64,000 nucleotides of DNA from Russula earlei. Its lineage: Eukaryota; Basidiomycota; Agaricomycetes; Russulales; Russulaceae. The translations under genes were made by a program, and so were the position numbers. Location: positions 62,001-126,000 of the forward strand of contig JAGFNK010000071.1 in the NCBI GenBank assembly GCA_025769875.1, given 5' to 3'. Positions 34,442 to 45,267 of the stretch are shown here, in pieces. Every line of letters starts with the position of its first letter. Position 1 is the first letter of the stretch. The notes under the pieces were generated by a model that saw only the letters and a list, made by a program, of their open reading frames with translations, searched no databases and was not told where the DNA came from.

Positions 34442-36568
34442 CTAGAATCCACGGTGTCCATGCATACTGGCGCCAGAACCAAATGAGAATCCACCGCCAG
34501 GGCCGGCACTGAAATGCGTAAACATGCTCGCCAGATCTGGGGGCATGCCGCCGCGCATGTGGGACGAGTCGGTCATGCCGTCCTCATCCTCGCCAAGATC
34601 GTATCGCTCGCGCCGTCGCGGGTCTGACAGCACTGCGTGGGCTTCGACGACAAGCTTGAACTTTTCCTCGTCACCGCCCTAAAAAAGGGGACCTCTTCAT
34701 CAGCCAACATACGAACAACAACACAACAGCAACAATCAAAAGAAAAGGGACACACACACACGCACACACTACAAAGAGAGAAAAACGAAAAGGGAGTGGG
34801 GAGGCGAAAGCGAACCTTGTCAGGATGATGCTTGAGCGACTCGCGTCGGTACGCCTTTTTGATGTCCGCCTCGTTGCAGTCGCGCGGGACGCCGAGAACC
34901 TTGTAGTAATCCTTCGTCTTGCTGCGCTTGAGAGCGGCTTCGGCTCGCTTGAGCTCCCCGCGCAGCGAGCGCACGTCACCGTCCGCGCTTTCGAACTCGG
35001 CCTGTTCAAGCGCGGAGCGGAAGTCCGCGATCGCGTCATCGTACTGTTCCTTGTGCAGTCGGATGCGCGCGCGCGTGCGCAACGCTTTGAAGGAGCCCGG
35101 TTGGAGCACCAGCGACGCCTCCGTGTCGACAAGGGCGTCGTCGTGGCGGGAGAGCTGTGTGTCGGGGTTGGGAGGGACGTATCAAAGCCATCGTCCAGCG
35201 GGCAGAAGGAGGAAGCGTGATGCGGCGACGTACCTTGACGAGGGTAGTGGCTCGGTTGGATAATAACAGCGCCCGCAACTGGCCACCCTTCCCTTCCTCC
35301 TCCTTTTCGCCGACACGCTGGCGGAACAGAACAAGAGCTGAGGGACGAGAGGCGGGACAGAGCCCAGCGTGGCGGGCGGCGACAACGCACCTCCAATGCA
35401 TCGGTGTACAGTCTCAGCGCATCGTGCAGCTTGCCGTTCTTGAACGCCTTGTTGCCGTCCTCCTTTGACCGCTCGACATCTTTTACGCGCTTGCGTAAAC
35501 GTTGTGCGGGCTCGTGACCAGGGTCGTATCGCAGTGCCGATTGCGCATGCTGTAACGCCTGCGGGAGCCGCCCACAAAGGAAGAGGAACGAGTCCGCGGA
35601 GGGTGAGCACGTCGGAAGAGTTTGACTGCAGTCGTAGGGCGTCGCTATCAAGCAAGACCATTAGTACAGCGGGACAGCAGGAAGCAGGGAAAGAAGACTC
35701 ACTTTGCCGCGTTGTTCGCGCCGTCCCAGTTGCCCCGGGCGAGCTCGATCTCGACCCGCCACAGACGCCACTCTGTCGGGATCTCGCTCCCCTCCGCCTC
35801 GATGACCTGCAGGCATCGTTCGAGCGCGACCCGCGCCATGGCCCATTCCCCACGCCGCCGCGACCCCTCAAGATTACGTACGTGGGCCTCGAGCTCGAGC
35901 GCCTTTGTCTGCATCTGCAAGGCAGGCGCATTACCTGGTTCCGCAGCGAGCACGCCGCGCAGCGTCGAGAGCGCCGCAGTCGTCTGCGCGAGGGCGAGCT
36001 GGCAGCGCGCCAGTCCGCAGGAGCGTCTTGGGCGGCGCGGGCACGCCGGTGGACGATGTTTGCAGGGCCGTGGCGAGTTGGCAGTCGGCGAGCGCTGGGC
36101 GGAAGCGCTTGATGGCGATGTAGGCCGCCGCGCGATTCGTGAGATAGGCTGGTTCCGGTTCGGTGGAGACCAGATCTGCGTGTAGTCGATTTGTTGCCCG
36201 TGGGCCAGTCAGCCGTGTCTGTAGGACAGAGGTTTTGGGGGAAGGACGAGGGGGCAAAGGGGGGGGGGGGGGGACGATGACACTGAGAAGGATGACGCAC
36301 TTATTGCCTTGGTGTATAGGTCGACTGCCTGACCGTACAGCCCACGCTTGAACGAGTCGTTGCCCTGCTCTTTGAGTTTCTCTGCCTCCGCCGCTATCGC
36401 CGCGGGGTCAGGGTCGGGTTGAGCGACGGCGACAGCGTCCGTTTCTGGGACCTCTTCATCCCTCAGTTGGGGCGATTGGGATGGCGGCGGATGGGGAGAA
36501 GTAGGCGAGCGTGTCTCTTTCTCCTTGGCTACGTCTACAGGCGAGCTTGAGGTGGCGTCGGGAGACAT
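34442..36568 (-). CDS. TPR and J-domain co-chaperone (DNAJC7/TPR2-like)
   Basis: Co-chaperone bridging Hsp70 and Hsp90 through TPR repeats and a C-terminal J domain; cytosolic. Exons 36568-36301, 36175-35703, 35644-35391, 35317-35234, 35154-34816 and 34678-34442. TPR units are visible ([72 protein letters not shown]). The J domain follows ([27 protein letters not shown] with the HPD motif), interrupted by the last intron right after HPDK. A Gly/Ser/Met-rich tail ends the protein. Two places need a +1 shift: near 36022 (KTLLR to [12 protein letters not shown]) and near 35592 (LTLRGL to [12 protein letters not shown], one extra C). Apart from these the family match is strong. Confidence 0.85.
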
Positions 36569-37080
36569 GGTGAGTACGTTGGGTGCGAGAGGCTATACAT
36601 ACGGGGGGACTGCATGGCTTACTCACCCGGCGCTCGTGTCTGGTCCAGTCGCTTTGGCTAGCTTGGCTCGCTTTGAAACCTTTTCTCTTTCTGCCATAGA
36701 GATATAGAGCAACGGCGCGGGATGCAGGAGTGGCTGACACTGCCAGAACGGTGTCCAGAAACCCCCAAACAAACATTTATTTGGCTCGAGCCAGTTGAAA
36801 GCGAAGCTAAGGACATGTCTGGTGTCCTTGTTTTAACACCAAATTCCCCATACCAAAATGAAGCAAGCTTCTGAACACCGCAACAACAGAACCGAAGGGT
36901 ATGAGAGAGAAAATCAAAAAAAAATCCACCATGCCCGAGTACGAAAAATGGTACAGTAGATAGTCCAGTCGCGATGCACGATTTTTTTTTTTGCAGAGCT
37001 AATATCAAAGAGGCGCATTTGATTCAGGAGCGAACTCGTCTGGCGGAAATGAGCCTACACGCAGTGCAAGAGTCCGCGGT
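36569..37080. other. Intergenic region upstream of the DNAJC7-like gene
   Basis: About 510 bp between the DNAJC7-like start (minus) and the stop of the Kre9-like gene (minus). Likely promoter of the former and 3' region of the latter; poly-T and poly-A runs near 36917 and 36983. No gene seen. Confidence 0.35.
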
Positions 37081-37996
37081 TTACACCATGAACATGACCA
37101 TGCCGGCGACAATAGCCAGTGCGACACCAGCGTGCGCAGCCGGCGTAGATATTTCGCCGAGCATGAGCGCACCACCAGAGCTGCTTCCGGAAGACGTGGG
37201 AGCGTTGACGTTCGCGCTGGCCACTGCGGGTAGGCCAGAGGATGAACCGGTTGTGGCGCGAGACGGAAGGACGGATAGAGGGGTGGTGGTGACAGGGCCG
37301 CTTGTGGAGCTCGGTTGCATCACAGAGGAGGGTGTGAGAGGGATTGGCGGATTGATGATGGTCACCGGCGAGGTACTGTTCGTCGTGTTCGAGCCAGTGC
37401 TACCGCCAGGGAGATACGACGGAGGGGGTACGGCCGTGGAAGAGTCGACAAGGGCACCCGTGCCCCAGGGGATGGCCTGACCGTTTGGCTGGGTCGGATT
37501 TGGCGCAGGTTCAGTTGCGCCCGTCTGGTTCGAGATGGCAAATCGACCAGTCCAGAGAAGGTTAGTCGCAGAGTGCGAGAATTGGTAGAAATAGACGGGT
37601 GCGTGAAGAGTGACCTATACACAAGCGCGGAAGTTGAATGGGAAAGGCTGACCGGACAGATGCGGTAACACGTACCGGAGGACATGGGTAGCTGAATGTA
37701 CCAGGAGAGGCAGTACCGTCAACTGTGGCGACAGCTGGGAGAAAAGAGACAAGGGTCAGGCATAAACCGTTTGAAAAAGATCGGTAGCACGGACTGGTCA
37801 AATGGACCATATTGAAGTTGTTACCGGTCATGAGCTCGATGTTCATGATCTTCCAGTTTCCGGTCGTGTCTGGGGTCCAATTAATCGTGCAAGCACTTCC
37901 CTCGGTAAAGACTTGTCCAGGGCTTGGCCCCGTAGGGATGGGATCCGCCAAAGCGACGAATGCGAGGGACAAAAAGAAAGCGCCGCGAGAAAACAT
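37081..37996 (-). CDS. Kre9/Knh1-domain, Ser/Thr-rich GPI-anchored cell-surface protein
   Basis: Exons 37996-37795, 37734-37676 and 37614-37081 give 264 residues. A signal peptide (MFSRGAFFLSLAFVALA) is followed by an N-terminal domain of the Kre9/Knh1 cell-wall type: PIPTGPSPGQVFTEGSACTI, NWTPDTTGNWKIMNIELMTG, VATVDGTASPGTFSYPCPP and YFYQFSHSATNLLWTGRFAI. A long Ser/Thr/Pro-rich stalk follows, and a hydrophobic tail AGVALAIVAGMVMFMV preceded by small residues is typical of a GPI attachment signal. Family knowledge suggests a role in cell-wall beta-glucan organisation, but for basidiomycete members this is inference. The first donor (GTCCGT) was chosen because it alone keeps the frame. Confidence 0.82.
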
Positions 37997-38289
37997 TTGC
38001 AGCAACGAAAGTGAAAAAAGGGGGCGATGTGGGGTAGAGAGTGAGGTAACCGATTTTTTTGGGCGGCTGAGGGCCGAGATAAAGGATAGACGAGAGTAAG
38101 AGAGTGACGTGAGGGAAAGAGCGAGGATTAGGATGCGAGGAAAGGAAAGGGTCGAGCTGGCAAAGGAGAAACTCGAGGAACGGTTGAGTGAGGCACGGGC
38201 GCGATCCCCTGGCCCTGACATATTGATTTGTCGGTGACGGTTGCGTTGGAACGAGCGAGCGCTCATAAAACATCGCTTGCACGACAGCC
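37997..38289. promoter_or_regulatory. Divergent promoter region, Kre9-like gene and COG8
   Basis: The two start codons face away from each other across 293 bp, so this interval must hold both core promoters. No conserved box is clear beyond GA-rich and TTTTTTGGGC stretches. Confidence 0.45.
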
Positions 38290-39891
38290 ATGACGGCCTT
38301 GGGGGATGTCCTGGCCAGAGATCACTCCAAACTCGACTTGACATCCCCGAACGCGGCTTCCTATCTTTCTCACCTCACCAGCCTTCCAATCGACTCCTTG
38401 CTTGCCGAGCCTGATGTCCTCTCCTCGACCTCTTCCCAATTGACGAATGCACTCACAAATCTCTGCACTTCCTCCTACCCAACATTCTTGTCACTCCACT
38501 CAACAACAACAGGCCTCACTTCCACCCTTTCCTCCTTCTCTCATACACTCGACACCCTCCTCCAAGACATTCCCGCTCTAGAGTCTGCCGCCCGCCAGTT
38601 CTCCTCCGAGGTCGCGACCGTCCAGTCCTCTCGTCGCCGCGCTGCTCTCGTCCTCGAGCATTCATCAAAACTACAAGACATTCTTGAACTCCCCTTACTG
38701 GCAGATGCGTGCATTCGTGGCGGTCATTATCAAGAGGCGCTCGATCTTGCAGCGCACGCCGCCCGGTTGGCCGCGCGATTCCCGCCTGTCCAGGCAGTGC
38801 ATGACGTGCATGCAGAGGTGAACAGTGCCATCCGCGCGCTCTTGGGCCAACTCCTCGCTACTCTCCGCGCGCCAGGCAAGCTCCCGACCCTCTTCCGCGC
38901 CGTCAGCTTCCTGCGGCGGATGCGTGTGTTTCAGGAACGCGAGCTCGCTCTCGCTTTCCTAACCGGCCGCCTCGAGGCGCTAAACGTCGCCTTGACAAGC
39001 GCCGAGGGTGAGAAACGCGGTTTGGACGCGCCGGATGGGTGGGTCCGGTACATGAAGAAGTACATCGACACATGGCGTGAAGGCGTCCACGACCTCCTCA
39101 CGCAGTATGCTGCAATATTCCTCGAACGGCCGCCCACGGATCTCTCCCCAGAAGACCTACACACTCTACGCTCGCTCCTCCCCGCATGCACAACACAGCT
39201 GCTCTCACGGCTACTCGATGTGCTCCGCGCTGCCCTGCCACGGATGCCCGACGCGCCGGCATTGACGGCCCTCCTCACGCAGCTCACATATTGCGCGACA
39301 TCCTTCGCCAGGCTCGGCTTTGACTTTCGCTCGCTCCTTCCGCCGTTGTTCGAAGACGCGGTGCGCGCTCGCGTGTCTGGTGAATTCTCGAGGGCGGCGG
39401 AGGAGTTCGGACGTACTCCGGAGACGGGCTGGGCTGCCGTCGGAGCACCGCGGAAGGACTCGCGCGGCGGTGCTGGAATGACGAGTGGTGTGCTCCACAT
39501 CCACATCCCACCGCAAGCGCTGGCCGTGTATCCCCCGGTTGCGGTGTTTGCCAACGCTCTCCTTGTAGCGTTGAATGGGCTGCGGCTGCTTGCACCAGCG
39601 GCTCTGCTAGGCGACCTTGCAAACTCCCTTGACGCCTCTTTGGCCAAGGCTATTGATAGACTGCTGGATGCTCCTCGTGTCGAGGCAACGGGCGCTGCGA
39701 GGGCGTTTGTTCGCTTGTTGGTTCCATTCCTGAGAAGAGGATTGATCGAGGGTGTGTATGGATATAGCATTGAGGACGTGCCTCCAAGCGACGTTTTGCG
39801 GGGGGGGATCGAAAAATTGAATGCGTGGGTCAGCGAGGATGAGTCCACAGAACCAGCGTTATCTCCACTTTCCTCTGCACTTGAACATTAG
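38290..39891 (+). CDS. COG8: Conserved oligomeric Golgi complex subunit 8
   Basis: Subunit of the COG tethering complex for retrograde vesicle traffic within the Golgi. Single uninterrupted frame of 533 residues, unusual here where neighbours have 3-10 exons. Family features: the N-terminal SYLSHLTSLPIDSLLAEPDV, helical LSSFSHTLDTLLQDIPALES, ELPLLADACIRGGHYQEALD, FRAVSFLRRMRVFQERELAL and FLTGRLEAL, and a C-terminal FVRLLVPFLRRGLIEGVYGY. Mostly helical, no membrane segment. Length is near that of other fungal Cog8. No frame defect. Confidence 0.9.
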   Translation: MTALGDVLARDHSKLDLTSPNAASYLSHLTSLPIDSLLAEPDVLSSTSSQLTNALTNLCTSSYPTFLSLHSTTTGLTSTLSSFSHTLDTLLQDIPALESAARQFSSEVATVQSSRRRAALVLEHSSKLQDILELPLLADACIRGGHYQEALDLAAHAARLAARFPPVQAVHDVHAEVNSAIRALLGQLLATLRAPGKLPTLFRAVSFLRRMRVFQERELALAFLTGRLEALNVALTSAEGEKRGLDAPDGWVRYMKKYIDTWREGVHDLLTQYAAIFLERPPTDLSPEDLHTLRSLLPACTTQLLSRLLDVLRAALPRMPDAPALTALLTQLTYCATSFARLGFDFRSLLPPLFEDAVRARVSGEFSRAAEEFGRTPETGWAAVGAPRKDSRGGAGMTSGVLHIHIPPQALAVYPPVAVFANALLVALNGLRLLAPAALLGDLANSLDASLAKAIDRLLDAPRVEATGAARAFVRLLVPFLRRGLIEGVYGYSIEDVPPSDVLRGGIEKLNAWVSEDESTEPALSPLSSALEH

Positions 39892-41102
39892 GATTACTTT
39901 CAGGCAGACGGCCAGGGTGGTTCACTTGGAAGTGAATGAGCCACCGCGTAGACTTGGGTTGTGGAAACCGTTGTACAGTAAATAGAACTACAAGTACTAG
40001 TACTGATGTGGGTGCGGTGAACCATCATGCCATGTGGATGAGGGCGCGCTCTTCAAATCGACGGTCATTCTGAGACAGCTGTGGCGACGTACTGACTGGT
40101 TGCAGTGATCGTACGGCAATGCCAAGTTCACACTTCACACAGCAGCTGGCAATCTGGTGCATATCCGTTCCATTCGACACCTCATCCATGATCGGGCGGG
40201 GACGGAGGGCGTTTCCGACGTTGCATCTAGTCTTCAAGCTTCGAGTTTCAAGCCCTGAAAATAACAGTCTTTGCTTGCCGGTGCAGCCCACACGCGCTTG
40301 TACAAAACCATGATGACTCTATGATGTTTTACAAGCCGCTTTGCACTGCGCTTGACCTCTCCTACCTATACAAACTCCGTAGCCGATCAGATAAGCGCGT
40401 GCTTGTCGGATATGCTCAACGCGCACTCAGGAACCAACCCCCAACGTGCCCTCAATGTGCTCCGTTGACCCGGGAAACGAGTGTTTTGCGCACGACCGTT
40501 CGATCTTACCACAGTTGATCGAAGTCGCCGCTCTCTTTATAACTTCGACTGTCGGTGCACTGTCCGCCCCCTCCGCTTGGCTGATTCTAGTCTCCGGGTG
40601 AGTGACAAGTAGTGGTTTCTGCTCTTCAAGTTTTTTTTTTTCTGTCCATCGATACTCCAAGACAATGGAAGTGCCCTCTGACTTGGAGGCTCGACAACAA
40701 GGGGCAGGTCAGTGTCATATTCTCTCATCCTCTCCCGGCAGTTCCTCATTCCCCATATCCCAGTCTCCAGACCTAGACCAAGGACGCGACGGCGTCACAT
40801 TACACCAAAGCCGAGTCGAGGACGGAAAGTTTCCACAAGTTGACTCTCTCTGAACTCAGCATGTCCCCCCAGTTGCTAAATATGGCGATACATCCCGCCA
40901 CATATTGGAAATTGTGCGAGTCTGAAGCGGAAATCAAGGACAGGAAGTTCATCGAGAGGTTCAGGCGATACTAATTCAATGGTCTTCTTGGTGAGAGGTG
41001 ACCTGTATCGGGTATCTCCCACTTCGTGTTGCAGCCATTTAACATCCCATTTCAGAATAGTTTGTTCTCCTCCATCGTTGCTAAATATACAAGTGGATCT
41101 TC
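39892..41102. other. Intergenic region, no gene supported
   Basis: About 1.2 kb after COG8. Short frames (40025-40291 minus, 40602-40853 plus) have no recognisable domain. It marks the change from the gene block to the repeat-rich right third of the window. Confidence 0.35.
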
Positions 41103-41197
41103 TATGTCGGAAAATTGGGAGGGTGATTATATTTAAATATAATCACAATATGATGCTATAAAATCCAATATAATCACCCTCCCAATTTTCTGACATA
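41103..41197. mobile_element. Foldback MITE, about 91 bp, TA target duplication
   Basis: Near-perfect terminal inverted repeats of about 29 bp. The left one starts TGTCGGAAAATTGGGAGGGT at 41105 and the right one ends with its complement (CTCCCAATTTTCTGACA) at 41195. TA dinucleotides flank both ends (41103-41104 and 41196-41197), as in Tc1/mariner-type insertions. The centre is AT-rich and noncoding. The termini differ from those of the nearby Tc1 element (CAGTGACCC), so it is not a deletion derivative of that element. Confidence 0.85.
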
Positions 41198-41549
41198 TCT
41201 CAGCCCATCCAGCATTTGACTCCTTCTCAGCCCCCATCTTCAACAATCAGCCCTTTGTGTTTTCTGCCTCTGTTTCTTTCTCAGCATGATAAGCACTCTG
41301 GGATGCGCTCAGATACATTGGTGTCATGAGTATTTTGTGATTTGCCTAGGTGTGCGGCAAGACCATTGGATGGTCCATGTCCCACAAGTTTATCCTTTTT
41401 TTGGCCTGGAAACAAGAAAACAACAACAGTATTGGGGATGAGGGCGCACGTGACCCATGTTGAGGTTGCAAATGGTGACTACCTTGTTTGCGGAGCTTTA
41501 AAATGCCTGGATGTGGCATCATTTGACTCGGAGTTTGAAGTAGTGTTTA
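41198..41549. other. Spacer between MITE and Tc1 element
   Basis: About 350 bp without recognised feature. Confidence 0.35.
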
Positions 41550-41551
41550 TA

Positions 41552-41770
41552 CAGTGACCCAAAAAACCGTTCAAATGTTTTGTACATTTTCATTGTATTA
41601 ACCATATCTAGAGAACCACTGCAGCTGATAACATGTTAGTGGGCTTGTTTTAAAGCTCTACATCATAGCTTTGTAATGAAATACTATATATACTATGAAC
41701 ATAATTATGTAAGAAGATATAAGATATTTCTTCCAGTGTATCCATTTGAACAGTTTTTTTGCCTTGGTAT
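41552..41770 (+). repeat. Left terminal inverted repeat of the Tc1 element
   Basis: About 219 bp, ending in GAACAGTTTTTTTGCCTTGG; mirrored by 42955-43171. Differences between the arms are scattered substitutions and small indels. Confidence 0.85.
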
Positions 41771-41793
41771 CTAAATAGGGTATATGCCAAAAA

Positions 41794-42855
41794 TTAGTAG
41801 TTTGTGTATCCTCCATTTGCTTTGAACACCTCTTCCACCCTCCTAGGCATACTTTCTATCAAATTCTGCACAACAGTTTGATCAATGGCCTCCCATTCCA
41901 GCTGTGTGCACTCCCAAAGTTCATTGATTCCCTTAGGGGGTGTTGGATAAGCTGCAAGCTTCTTTTTGAGATGAGCCCAAAGATGCTCAATAGGATTGAG
42001 GTCTGGGGATTGAGCTGGCCAGTCCATGACCTGAATTCTGTGGTCTTGGAACCAAGATGTGGCAAGCCTGCTCTTGTGGATAGAGGCATTGTCCTGTTGA
42101 AAGAGGGTATCTTTGCATTTCTTCTTGAAATACTTGATAGATGCAAGTAGTTCATCCTCCAAAATGCTGCAATAAAGTTCAGCATCCATCTTTCCATCAA
42201 TCTTTGCTGCATGCCCAACTCCTTCCCAAGACATGCAGCCCCACAACATCAAGGAACCTCCTCCATGTTTGACTGTTGGCTGAACAAGGTGTTCAGAAAG
42301 GTGCTCTCCTCTTTTTTTCCAGGCCCATTTCTTGCCATCTGAGCCCATATGATTGATTTTGGTCTCATCTGACCAAATTACCCTCTTCCAGTCCTCCACA
42401 GTCCAGTATAGGTACTTTTCTGCAAAGTCCTTTCTGGCCCTATAGTGACTTGGTTTAAGGTAAGGCCTCTTCTTCTTTGTAACTGCCTTCAAGCCTGCCT
42501 TGTTAAGGTAGTTTCGAATGGTCTGATTGGAGATAGTGGACTCTTTGATGACCTCCAACCTTCTAGCAACCTGAGGAGCAGTATCTGCTTCTCCAGAGCT
42601 AAGAAGGCATGTGGCAAAGCGGATGTCAAGGTTAGAGAGCTTGGAAGGACGACCTCCAGAGGACTTTGGAAGGTCAGGAAGGTATTTCTGGCAAATGTTG
42701 GTGATTGAACCAATGCTTCTGTGTGCTGCCTTGGCAATGTTACGAACTGAATGGTTGGCCTGGAGAAGGGAGATGATGTAGTTGACTTCATGAGGAAGAA
42801 GAGACTGCATGATGTTGTTGGTGAAGAAGAAGCAGCTGTTTTGGCTTATTTGCAC
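41794..42855 (-). CDS. Tc1-family DD34E transposase
   Basis: Uninterrupted frame of 353 residues; an internal start at 42810 would give 338. The N-terminus has paired helix-turn-helix DNA-binding regions (NYIISLLQANHSVRNIAKAA and SIGSITNICQKYLPD) with a GRPSK hook. The catalytic domain has the three acidic residues in VIWSDETKIN, LFQQDNASIH and, 34 residues after the second Asp, SPDLNPIEHLWAHLKKKL. No stop or frameshift, so the protein could be active. A single exon, unlike host genes, which fits a transposon origin. Confidence 0.95.
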   Translation of the reverse strand: MQISQNSCFFFTNNIMQSLLPHEVNYIISLLQANHSVRNIAKAAHRSIGSITNICQKYLPDLPKSSGGRPSKLSNLDIRFATCLLSSGEADTAPQVARRLEVIKESTISNQTIRNYLNKAGLKAVTKKKRPYLKPSHYRARKDFAEKYLYWTVEDWKRVIWSDETKINHMGSDGKKWAWKKRGEHLSEHLVQPTVKHGGGSLMLWGCMSWEGVGHAAKIDGKMDAELYCSILEDELLASIKYFKKKCKDTLFQQDNASIHKSRLATSWFQDHRIQVMDWPAQSPDLNPIEHLWAHLKKKLAAYPTPPKGINELWECTQLEWEAIDQTVVQNLIESMPRRVEEVFKANGGYTNY

Positions 42856-42954
42856 ATGGTTTGAGTTTATTATAGGTCACATGACCTCCATCTTCGATTT
42901 TAGCCCTCTGGGGAAAGAATATGACTCTTAATCTGAGAAATAATGAATTCACTT

Positions 42955-43171
42955 ACCAAGGCCAAAAAACTGTTCAAATGGGTACACCAGCAAACATACC
43001 TTATATATTCCTAAATAATTATGCTTATGCTGTATAAAGTATACCATTACAAAGCTATGATGTAGAGCTTGAAAACAAACCTAGTTACATATTATTAGCT
43101 GCAGTGGTTCTCTAGATATGGTCAATACAATGAAAATGTACAAAACATTTGAATGGTTTTTTGGGTCACTG
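42955..43171 (-). repeat. Right terminal inverted repeat of the Tc1 element
   Basis: About 217 bp; complement of 41552-41770, beginning CCAAGGCCAAAAAACTGTTC. Confidence 0.85.
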
Positions 43172-43173
43172 TA

Positions 43174-43639
43174 CTAACACTGCTCCGCCTGCACAATTCT
43201 TGGTCCTTACAGGATCGGTGATACTCAATGCCAAATTCACACAAACCGGTTGATTGTGCATCTCCGGAAACCCCATTAGACTCCCTACACACCACACTCA
43301 CTTCACACCTTACCCCCGCATCACACAGCCAGATCCCCTCATTCCGCCCTCACCGCACACAGCCTGTACATCATGCCAAACTCACTCGGCACCATCGGGA
43401 CACTCCATCTGTTCCCCGCATCCACTCTCATTTAGACATTCTGGGTCTTGCTCGCGTCCGCGTCCGAAATATCTCGGAGGGACTGCGCACGCAGATCCGA
43501 GAGGGGCGCTTGTCGCATACGGCTTGGCTACAGCGGAATAGATCTAGAGGCTACATATCGGGAAAGCCCCCTTTATCGGAATCTGCCGACAGGTGGCAAG
43601 TCGCGTATCCATATGTGATCGGCGCACTTGCGTAAACTG
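43174..43639. other. Sequence between Tc1 element and copia relic
   Basis: An open plus-strand frame at 43228-43635 (135 codons) has no recognisable domain and is probably chance or retroelement-derived. No other feature is supported. Confidence 0.3.
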
Positions 43640-45267
43640 GTACCTGGGATCTCAATGATCTTATTGATCTTATCAGCATGGGTGTGTTAAGCACACAAAT
43701 CCGTCAAGAGATTTCGCGCGCGCCTTCTAATTGCATAGGGGTTCACCCAAGTCGAAGGCATTGTAGTTGATGAAACCTTCTCACCAGTAGCCAGGTCCGA
43801 GTCTTAGCGACTCTTTATTAGCGTTGATCACGCTATAGGATTGGGAGATCCGAAGACGTCCAGTCGGCGTCCCTCTTCGGCTCACTGGGTGATGAAGATT
43901 AGATTCATTTGGAGCAACCGCAAGGTTTCATCACACCAAAAGCACTTACTGGTCTTACACAGACCTATCATACATGGGATTTATGCTCTCATGGAGTCCT
44001 TAGTGGCTCACGTTCACTCGCACGCATTCTCATGCGGGCATATGTCATCGCCAAGACGTGGGGGGATCGCATTATCATTTTATCATTTCATCATTATCCT
44101 CTGTGTCGATGACGTTACTATCTTAGGCGACTCTCACAGTTTCCACGCCCACCTCTGCGGGCATACACCTCACACATCTATCTTTGTCTACGTGCTACGA
44201 GTTGACAGATCTAGGCGAGATCGCGTCATACCTTGGGATCCGCATTTCACGTGATCGCTCGGCTAACACAGACATCGATCAATCAAGGTACATCTCGGAT
44301 TGCTTCGGGATGGCGGATTCCACTCCACTCCTGTAATCTCGGAGGTCTCACCTCGGGATGGCAGACTTCTGCTCCGCTTTCGCATTCCGCTCCGTTCCGA
44401 CGCGGAAACGCAGTGATCAAGCACTCCGGAGAAGCAACACCTATGAAGACTAGGCAATATCAGCGTTCTATTGGAAGCCTCCTCTATGTGCACATCTGGG
44501 ACGCGTTTTACACACCTTCCTTTGCAGTCTCTCGACTGTAAGCTCACACGCATTCACACACTTTCTCTTGCAGTCTCTCGACTGTGCGTTCATACGCGTC
44601 CACACGCGTTCACCCTTCCTTTTGGAGTCTTTCGACTCACAGTCTCTGGACTCACCCACTTTTCATTCATTGCAGTCCTATCTTATCAGGACGTCTACGC
44701 ACTGATAGTCCACTTCGCTGCACGCCCACACGCGACTCCAGTCTTTTGTGTCACTGGATCAGATCTTATCTCGCATCGACCGCTGTATCAATCATGGGGG
44801 GATGTTGAGATTACCACTGCTTTGGGCAGTCTGATGTAATCACAGCCCAGTCGCATTAACACGTCGGCTCCCACGGACCGGGCGCTCTCGGCTCACGCAC
44901 GTCGCTCACGTGTCGGATCAGCCCGGACCGGCTCAGCTCAGATGCTGCAGCCTGCGTATGTTACAATGATAAGTTAATTGATGACAATCGGTAGCTACTA
45001 ACGACTGATCCTTTATGATACAAGTTGGTAGTTATGATTACTTTGCTTAGAGACGCTTTCGCGTATTTAAGAGGCACTCAATTAGCTAGATTGCTTCAGT
45101 TTTGTCTTACACAAACTGAAGTGAGTACTTACTGTTTCCTATCTTATCTATCACATCTAATCACGCGTTGTAGATATCCTTTGATAGGTATTACTTGATT
45201 TACAGTTTTGTCTTACACAAACTGAAATATCTTTTGATAGATCTTAAGGATCTTATCGCTCTTATCA
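43640..45267 (+). pseudogene. Decayed Ty1/copia polymerase relic
   Basis: Fragments of a copia reverse transcriptase appear in order on the plus strand in shifting frames. LEQPQGFI-like sequence lies near 43908; IILCVDDVTILGDS, the YVDD-type catalytic motif, near 44090; ELTDLGEIASYLGIRISRDR with IDQSRYI near 44200-44290; and YQRSIGSLLYV near 44459. Stops, frameshifts and inserted unrelated sequence, including short CTCTCGACTG repeats at 44530-44660, separate the fragments. A probable 3' LTR follows at 44959-45267. No complete frame remains. Confidence 0.8.
44959..45267 (+). repeat. Probable 3' LTR of the copia relic
   Basis: Begins TGTTACAATGATAAG and ends CGCTCTTATCA. It contains a TATTTAAG box near 45063 and two copies of CAGTTTTGTCTTACACAAAC (45098 and 45203), each able to form a short hairpin. 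The 5' LTR was not found intact, although TGATCTTATCA near 43664-43674 resembles the LTR end. Confidence 0.5.

Larger units (their letters stand above)
41552..43171 (-). mobile_element. Complete Tc1/mariner transposon with long inverted repeats
   Basis: The element starts CAGTGACCCAAAAAACC at 41552 and ends with its complement (GGTTTTTTGGGTCACTG) at 43171. It is 1,620 bp and flanked by TA on both sides (41550-41551, 43172-43173). The terminal inverted repeats are about 219 and 217 bp, much longer than the 20-50 bp of typical Tc1 elements, and still clearly similar along their length (near 41625-41660 against 43060-43095). One minus-strand transposase frame fills the interior. Confidence 0.93.

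Noticed and set aside
35182..36300. 372-codon minus frame overlapping the DNAJC7-like gene
   Set aside because: Arginine/serine-rich shadow frame. The TPR motifs are in the other frames and follow splice sites.
38931..39848. 305-codon frame antisense to COG8
   Set aside because: Mirror frame of a GC-rich coding sequence; no domain, and COG8 on the plus strand is clear.
45098..45226. Repeated CAGTTTTGTCTTACACAAAC considered as a CRISPR-like direct repeat
   Set aside because: Only two copies about 105 bp apart in a eukaryotic LTR context. Each is a small hairpin, better explained as part of the copia LTR.
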